Source: DASVBE01 sp963770375 (GTDB lineage: Bacteria; Actinomycetota; Actinomycetes; Streptosporangiales; Streptosporangiaceae). Taken from it: a stretch of 64,000 nt of DNA. The notes under the pieces are model-generated. The model saw only the letters and a program-made list of their open reading frames with translations, was not told where the DNA came from and ran no database searches. The stretch is from assembly GCA_963770375.1 (NCBI GenBank), contig CAVYPM010000001.1:109425-173424 (forward strand), read 5' to 3'. Made by a program: the position numbers and the translations under genes. Positions within the stretch are counted from its first letter, which is position 1. Every line of letters begins with the position of its first letter. Shown one piece after another: positions 60,415-64,000 of the stretch.

Positions 60415-60960
60415 TCAGGACGTGGCCGCGTTCGCGGTCTCCTGGGCGTGCAGCTCCTTGGCTTCCTCGGCCGTGACCAGCCCGAGCGCCACCAGGTCCA
60501 GCGGGCTGATGAAGCCGTCGCTGAGCCGGAAGCCGCCCGCGCGCGCGATCGCGTCCCGCAGCGGCACCGCCCAGTGGTGCTCGAGCAGGATCAGCGCGGC
60601 CGCCGAGTCGTTCGGGATGTCCTCCAGCACATCCCATTCGTCCCCGCCGAAGATGTTGATGCCTTCCTCGGCGGCCTCTTCCGCGCCAGCGAGCGCGCCG
60701 GCTTCTGCCCCTTCCTCACCGTCGATGCCGAGCCCGATCAGCGCGCCGATCTTGCTGCCGACTTCGATCGCCTCGTCCTGGGTCAGGTTCGACAGGTGCT
60801 CCATCTCCAGGCCGCCGTCCGCATCCTTGTAGACGGCGATCGAGTCGATCACGCGCACCGTGCCGCTGTCGTGCAGCCGCTCCAGTTCGGCGATCACCTC
60901 GCCGTGGAAGTCGGGGTGGCTGAACCCCAGCACGATGAGCTGCACCGGTCCGATAGCCAT
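60415..60960 (-). CDS. DUF6325 family protein
   Basis: A 181-aa acidic protein typical of the actinobacterial DUF6325 group: PVQLIVLGFSHPDFHGEVIA, VIDSIAVYKDADGGLEMEHL, a Gly/Ala/Glu central stretch (GIDGEEGAEAGALAGAEEAA), SAAALILLEHHWAVPLRDAI and GFISPLDLVALGLVTAEEAK. ATG 60960 has GGGAGG upstream. Its function is unknown; relatives are linked to stress and membrane context. An Arg-rich micropeptide ORF follows. Confidence 0.85.
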   Translation of the reverse strand: MAIGPVQLIVLGFSHPDFHGEVIAELERLHDSGTVRVIDSIAVYKDADGGLEMEHLSNLTQDEAIEVGSKIGALIGLGIDGEEGAEAGALAGAEEAAEEGINIFGGDEWDVLEDIPNDSAAALILLEHHWAVPLRDAIARAGGFRLSDGFISPLDLVALGLVTAEEAKELHAQETANAATS

Positions 60961-61118
60961 ATGAGGTCCTCCCCTCGGCCCGCGGGCCGCTGCCGCCATG
61001 GCACGAGCCACGCAACGGACCGATCTGGGCTGTATTGGTTCTGCCCAGGATCGGCCGCGGCCGGCTGACGGCGCATCACCCACATCGGATTAAATGCGCC
61101 AGCCGCCGGATCCCTCCT

Positions 61119-61709
61119 CTACTGCTCCTCGTAGAGGCCGGCCAGCAGGCCAAGCGCGCGCTCGATCACCTCCGGCGTGACGAGGCCCGGGGCCATGCGC
61201 TGGTAGATCTGCAGGCCGACCACGAGCGCGAGCCCGATGGTCCAGGCCTGGACGGGCGTGGTTCCCGCGGCAGGTTCCTCGCTGTCGGTGCCGGCTATCG
61301 CCCGGAGCTGGCGCTCGAGCCCGCTGCTGTAACGCTGCAGTGCGTCCGGAGCGCGCAGCAGCGCGGCGAAGAACTCCAGGAACATCGCCAGCTCCGCCAC
61401 GTCACCGGGGTGTTCCACGGCGACGGCGTGGCTGAACTCGGCCAGGCGCTCGCGCAGCGGCCGCGACTCGTCGTTCAGCATGGTCACGTACTCGGGGGGC
61501 GTATCGCGGCCTGCTTCGATGGCGCTGAGCAGGAGATCCTCCTTGCTGGCGAAGTGCCCGTAGATGGCTCCCTTGGTTACCTCCGCCGCCTCCGCGATCT
61601 GCTCCAGCGAGGTCGCGGCGTAGCCGCGTTCGCGGAACAGCCGCTGCGCCTCGGCCAGCAGCCGCTGCCGGGTGCGCTCCTTGGACTCCGCTCTGGTCAC
61701 TCTGGCCAC
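61119..61709 (-). CDS. TetR family regulator divergent from a P450
   Basis: A 196-aa TetR protein: RLLAEAQRLFRERGYAATSL with HTH IAEAAEVTKGAIYGHFASKE, then a helical ligand domain. ATG 61709. The divergent gap to the P450 gene contains repeated ATACC/CAGATACCT half-sites (61728-61775), plausible operators, so it probably represses the P450 and itself. The inducer is likely the P450 substrate or a related compound. Confidence 0.9.
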   Translation of the reverse strand: MARVTRAESKERTRQRLLAEAQRLFRERGYAATSLEQIAEAAEVTKGAIYGHFASKEDLLLSAIEAGRDTPPEYVTMLNDESRPLRERLAEFSHAVAVEHPGDVAELAMFLEFFAALLRAPDALQRYSSGLERQLRAIAGTDSEEPAAGTTPVQAWTIGLALVVGLQIYQRMAPGLVTPEVIERALGLLAGLYEEQ

Positions 61710-61839
61710 GCCTCATTCTGTCACATTGACATACCAGCAGCATACAGATACCTTCAGTACTCAGATACCTCTGGTACGCGAACTGATGATGAGCCTGGCC
61801 AGAAGCGACTGGCCCGGCTGCGCGGCGAGGGAGTGCGGG

Positions 61840-63150
61840 ATGGGCCTTGGAGAGCGAGTCAGGAACCACGTCGTCGAGCCGGCCGTGCTGCGGCTGTTCC
61901 AGTGGCGAGGCGATCCGGTCGCCCGGCTGATGCGGCCGGCCACGAAGGCTGACCCGTACCCGCTGTACGCCGCGATGCGGCGGCGCGGCCTGGTACGCAG
62001 CCCGCTCGGCCTGTTCGCTACGGCCGACCATGGGGTGGCGGCGAGCATCCTGCGGGACCGGCGGTTCAGCAGCTCGCCGGTCCACCAGCGCGGCTACCGG
62101 CCGCCGTCCTACCCGCCGGACGACCCGCGGGCCGGGCTGCCCGCCGCCGACCTGCTCACGATGGACCCGCCCGACCACACCCGGCTGCGCCGGCTCGTGT
62201 CCGGCGCGTTCACCCCGAGGGCCATTGCCGGGCTCGAGCCGTGGATCCGCGAAGTCACGGTCCGGCTGCTGGCGGACGCGGACGGTGCAGCCGGCTTCGA
62301 CCTGATCGAAGCGCTGGCCTTCCCGCTGCCGATCGCGGTCATCTGCCGTCTGCTCGGCGTGCCCGCTGAGGATCAGGCCCAGTTCCGGGTCTGGGGCCAT
62401 GACGTGGCCGCCACCCTGGATCCCCAGACGGCCGCGCAGGCGCAGACCCGCGCCGCGGAGCTGGCGCTGACCCGCTACCTCCAGGACCTGGTGCGCCAGC
62501 GCCGGGCCGATCCCGACGACAGCATCCTGTCCGCGCTCATCGCGGCCGAGGAGGAGGGCGACAAGCTGAGTCCCGGCGAGGTGGTCAGCACGGCTTTGCT
62601 GCTCCTGGTCGCCGGATTCGAGACCACCGTGAACCTGATCGGGAACGGCACGGTCGCCTTGCTGGGCGAGCCGGGCAGCTGGCAGCGGCTCCGCCAGGAC
62701 CCGGCCCTGATACCGGCAGCGATTGAGGAGATGCTCCGCTACGACAGCCCGGTCCAGCTGACCTCCCGGATAGCCACCGAGGACGCCGAGGCCGGCGGCA
62801 GCGTGATCGCGGCGGGCCGGGCCGTCATCGTGTCCATCGGCGGTGCCAACCGCGACCCGGCGGTCTTCGAGCGGCCCGACGAGTTCCGGATTGACCGGCC
62901 GGATCCCGGCCGGCACCTGGCCTTCTCGCTCGGCATCCACCACTGTCTCGGCGCCTCGCTGGCCCGGCTGGAGGCCCGCATTGCCATCGAGGAGCTGACC
63001 CAGCGGTATCCGGCGCTTGAGCTGGCCGCCCCGCCGGTCCGGCGCCCGCTGCTCGTGCTGCGCGGATTCGAAAGTGTCCCCGTCCGCGCCACCCAGATGC
63101 CATCGCTGCCGGGTACACCGAGCCGGCCAGCCCAGAAGGCTGGCCGTTAG
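61840..63150 (+). CDS. cytochrome P450
   Basis: A 436-aa soluble bacterial P450. I-helix LLLLVAGFETTVNLIGNG (acid-alcohol pair in ETT), K-helix EEMLRYDSPVQLTSR (ExxR), and heme loop AFSLGIHHCLGASLARLEA with the Cys ligand. LLTMDPPDHTRLRRLVSGAF is the C-helix WxxxR-type region. ATG 61840 has GAGGGAG upstream; earlier in-frame starts are possible. No ferredoxin gene is adjacent. The substrate is unknown. Confidence 0.93.
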   Translation: MGLGERVRNHVVEPAVLRLFQWRGDPVARLMRPATKADPYPLYAAMRRRGLVRSPLGLFATADHGVAASILRDRRFSSSPVHQRGYRPPSYPPDDPRAGLPAADLLTMDPPDHTRLRRLVSGAFTPRAIAGLEPWIREVTVRLLADADGAAGFDLIEALAFPLPIAVICRLLGVPAEDQAQFRVWGHDVAATLDPQTAAQAQTRAAELALTRYLQDLVRQRRADPDDSILSALIAAEEEGDKLSPGEVVSTALLLLVAGFETTVNLIGNGTVALLGEPGSWQRLRQDPALIPAAIEEMLRYDSPVQLTSRIATEDAEAGGSVIAAGRAVIVSIGGANRDPAVFERPDEFRIDRPDPGRHLAFSLGIHHCLGASLARLEARIAIEELTQRYPALELAAPPVRRPLLVLRGFESVPVRATQMPSLPGTPSRPAQKAGR

Positions 63151-63160
63151 GGTCACGGTT

Positions 63161-64000
63161 GTGACGTCACCTCGTATTGCCATCGGGCCGCGGCCCTGGG
63201 ACGGGATCACCGCGGTGGTGCGGGAGGCCGGCGGTGAGCCGGCCGGGATCGGCCCGGACGCTGACGCGCTGGTCTGGCTGGATGCGGCCGACCTCGATGG
63301 GCTGGCCAGGGCTCTGGCGGCGGCGCCGGCGGCGCGGTGGGTGCAGTTGCCGTTTGCGGGGGTGGAACTGGCCGCCGGGGCCGGCCTGCTGGACCCGGCG
63401 CGGACCTGGACCTGCGCCAAGGGCGCCTACGCCGAGCCGGTCGCCGAGCACGCGCTGATGCTGGCCCTGGCCGGGCTGCGGCTGCTGCGCCGCCGGATCC
63501 GGGCCACGTCCTGGGGCACGGCGGCGGGGGAGAGCCTGTATGACCAGCCGGTCACGATCGTGGGCGGCGGCGGCATCGCGGCCGCGCTGATGGAGCTGCT
63601 GGCGCCGATGCGCGCGCAGGTCACGGTGGTCCGCCGGCAGAGCGCCGCGGTGCCCGGGGCGGTCCGCACCCTGCAGACCGGCCAGCTGGCGCAGGCCCTG
63701 CCGGGAGCGCGGGTCGTGTTCGTGGCGCTGGCGCTGACCCCGGAAACCGAGCACATCATCGGCGCGGCGGAACTGGCCGCGATGGGTCCGGACGCCTGGC
63801 TGGTGAACGTCGCGCGCGGCCGGCATGTCGATACCGGTGCGCTGGTCGATGCGCTGCGCTCGCGGTCCATCGGCGGGGCGGCGCTGGATGTGACCGACCC
63901 CGAGCCGCTGCCCGACGGGCACCCGCTGTGGGACCTGGACAACGCCATCATCACCCCGCACACGGCCGACACCCCCGAGATGATCCAGCGGATGCTTTCC
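63161..64000 (+). CDS. D-2-hydroxyacid dehydrogenase, 3' end outside the window
   Basis: At least 280 codons from GTG 63161 with no stop before the window ends. NAD-binding motif VTIVGGGGIAAALMELLAP (around residue 130), and the catalytic set Arg in VNVARGRH, Glu in DVTDPEPLPDG and His in ITPHTADTPE. It belongs to the D-isomer-specific 2-hydroxyacid dehydrogenase family (SerA/GyaR-like). It starts 10 bases after the P450 stop, so the two may be co-transcribed. Confidence 0.9.
   Translation, partial: MTSPRIAIGPRPWDGITAVVREAGGEPAGIGPDADALVWLDAADLDGLARALAAAPAARWVQLPFAGVELAAGAGLLDPARTWTCAKGAYAEPVAEHALMLALAGLRLLRRRIRATSWGTAAGESLYDQPVTIVGGGGIAAALMELLAPMRAQVTVVRRQSAAVPGAVRTLQTGQLAQALPGARVVFVALALTPETEHIIGAAELAAMGPDAWLVNVARGRHVDTGALVDALRSRSIGGAALDVTDPEPLPDGHPLWDLDNAIITPHTADTPEMIQRMLS

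Noticed and set aside
61402..63420. A 672-codon minus-strand frame opposite the P450
   Set aside because: It is antisense to a P450 with all heme and I/K-helix motifs and overlaps a TetR gene; no domain is seen in it.

Overview
The window reads as chromosomal DNA of a high-GC actinomycete. It carries MurT/GatD (lipid II amidation), mycothiol synthase, the nitrogen regulator GlnR, an F420/flavin (LLM) oxidoreductase, a DivIVA/coiled-coil polar-growth protein and the actinobacterial bS22 protein. The order proC, excisionase-like HTH gene, bS22, acyltransferase matches the mycobacterial Rv0500-Rv0502 neighbourhood (without the galE-like gene). The stretch holding fur, nitrobindin, sseA/sseC, glnR, mshD and pst resembles a conserved Streptomyces neighbourhood. 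No species is claimed.

Layout. 0-9.3 kb: acyltransferase, bS22, HTH protein, proline biosynthesis (proC) beside proline catabolism (PRODH), ygfZ, fur, a 12-codon mini-ORF behind an extraordinary Shine-Dalgarno, nitrobindin-like protein, DsrE, gatD-murT. 9.4-18.3 kb: a poorly characterised membrane/NTPase locus. It has a VirD4/TraG-like coupling protein, a two-TM serine-rich protein and a HerA-like ATPase split by an 8-bp tandem duplication, and it ends in a chimeric junction between a truncated pstB and a truncated GntR/UTRA-like regulator. 18.5-24.7 kb: sulfur-transfer operon (leader peptide, DUF4395, sseA, sseC), thioredoxin, ECF sigma/anti-sigma, MoaD-like, glnR, mshD. 24.8-31.2 kb: gamma carbonic anhydrase, DivIVA-like protein, a wHTH/membrane-protein pair with three palindromic operators, then a scrambled patch (TetR, partial TetR duplication, GNAT cassette between inverted repeats, DUF4192 fragment). 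31.4-42.6 kb: pstSCAB-phoU behind a PHO-box-like site, flanked by two full-length members of the same GntR/UTRA-like family, then an arsenic locus (arsI, arsR, aquaporin broken by a transposase remnant) and a secreted protein.

42.8-57.66 kb is a genomic island. Both edges carry an integrase C-terminal tail followed by the 3' half of tRNA-Thr. The island encodes a complete sugar ABC transporter (two permeases, ATPase, lipoprotein SBP), a DeoR repressor, a SIS isomerase, two NAD-dependent family-4-type glycosidases, an LLM oxidoreductase, a DapA-family aldolase/lyase and an orphan molybdenum hydroxylase. Two near-identical promoter/operator copies precede the permeases and the binding protein, so a single repressor probably controls uptake. 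Closing the island on its att repeats would place the binding-protein gene directly upstream of the permeases.

57.7-64 kb: alpha/beta hydrolase and TetR (divergent), Bax-inhibitor-1 protein, an Arg-rich micropeptide, a DUF6325-type protein, TetR and P450 (divergent), and a D-2-hydroxyacid dehydrogenase running off the end.

Several otherwise intact, conserved genes (sseA, glnR, pstS, the Mo hydroxylase) contain single-base shifts in G/C-rich repeats. Whether these are real mutations or consensus errors affects every conclusion about gene function here.
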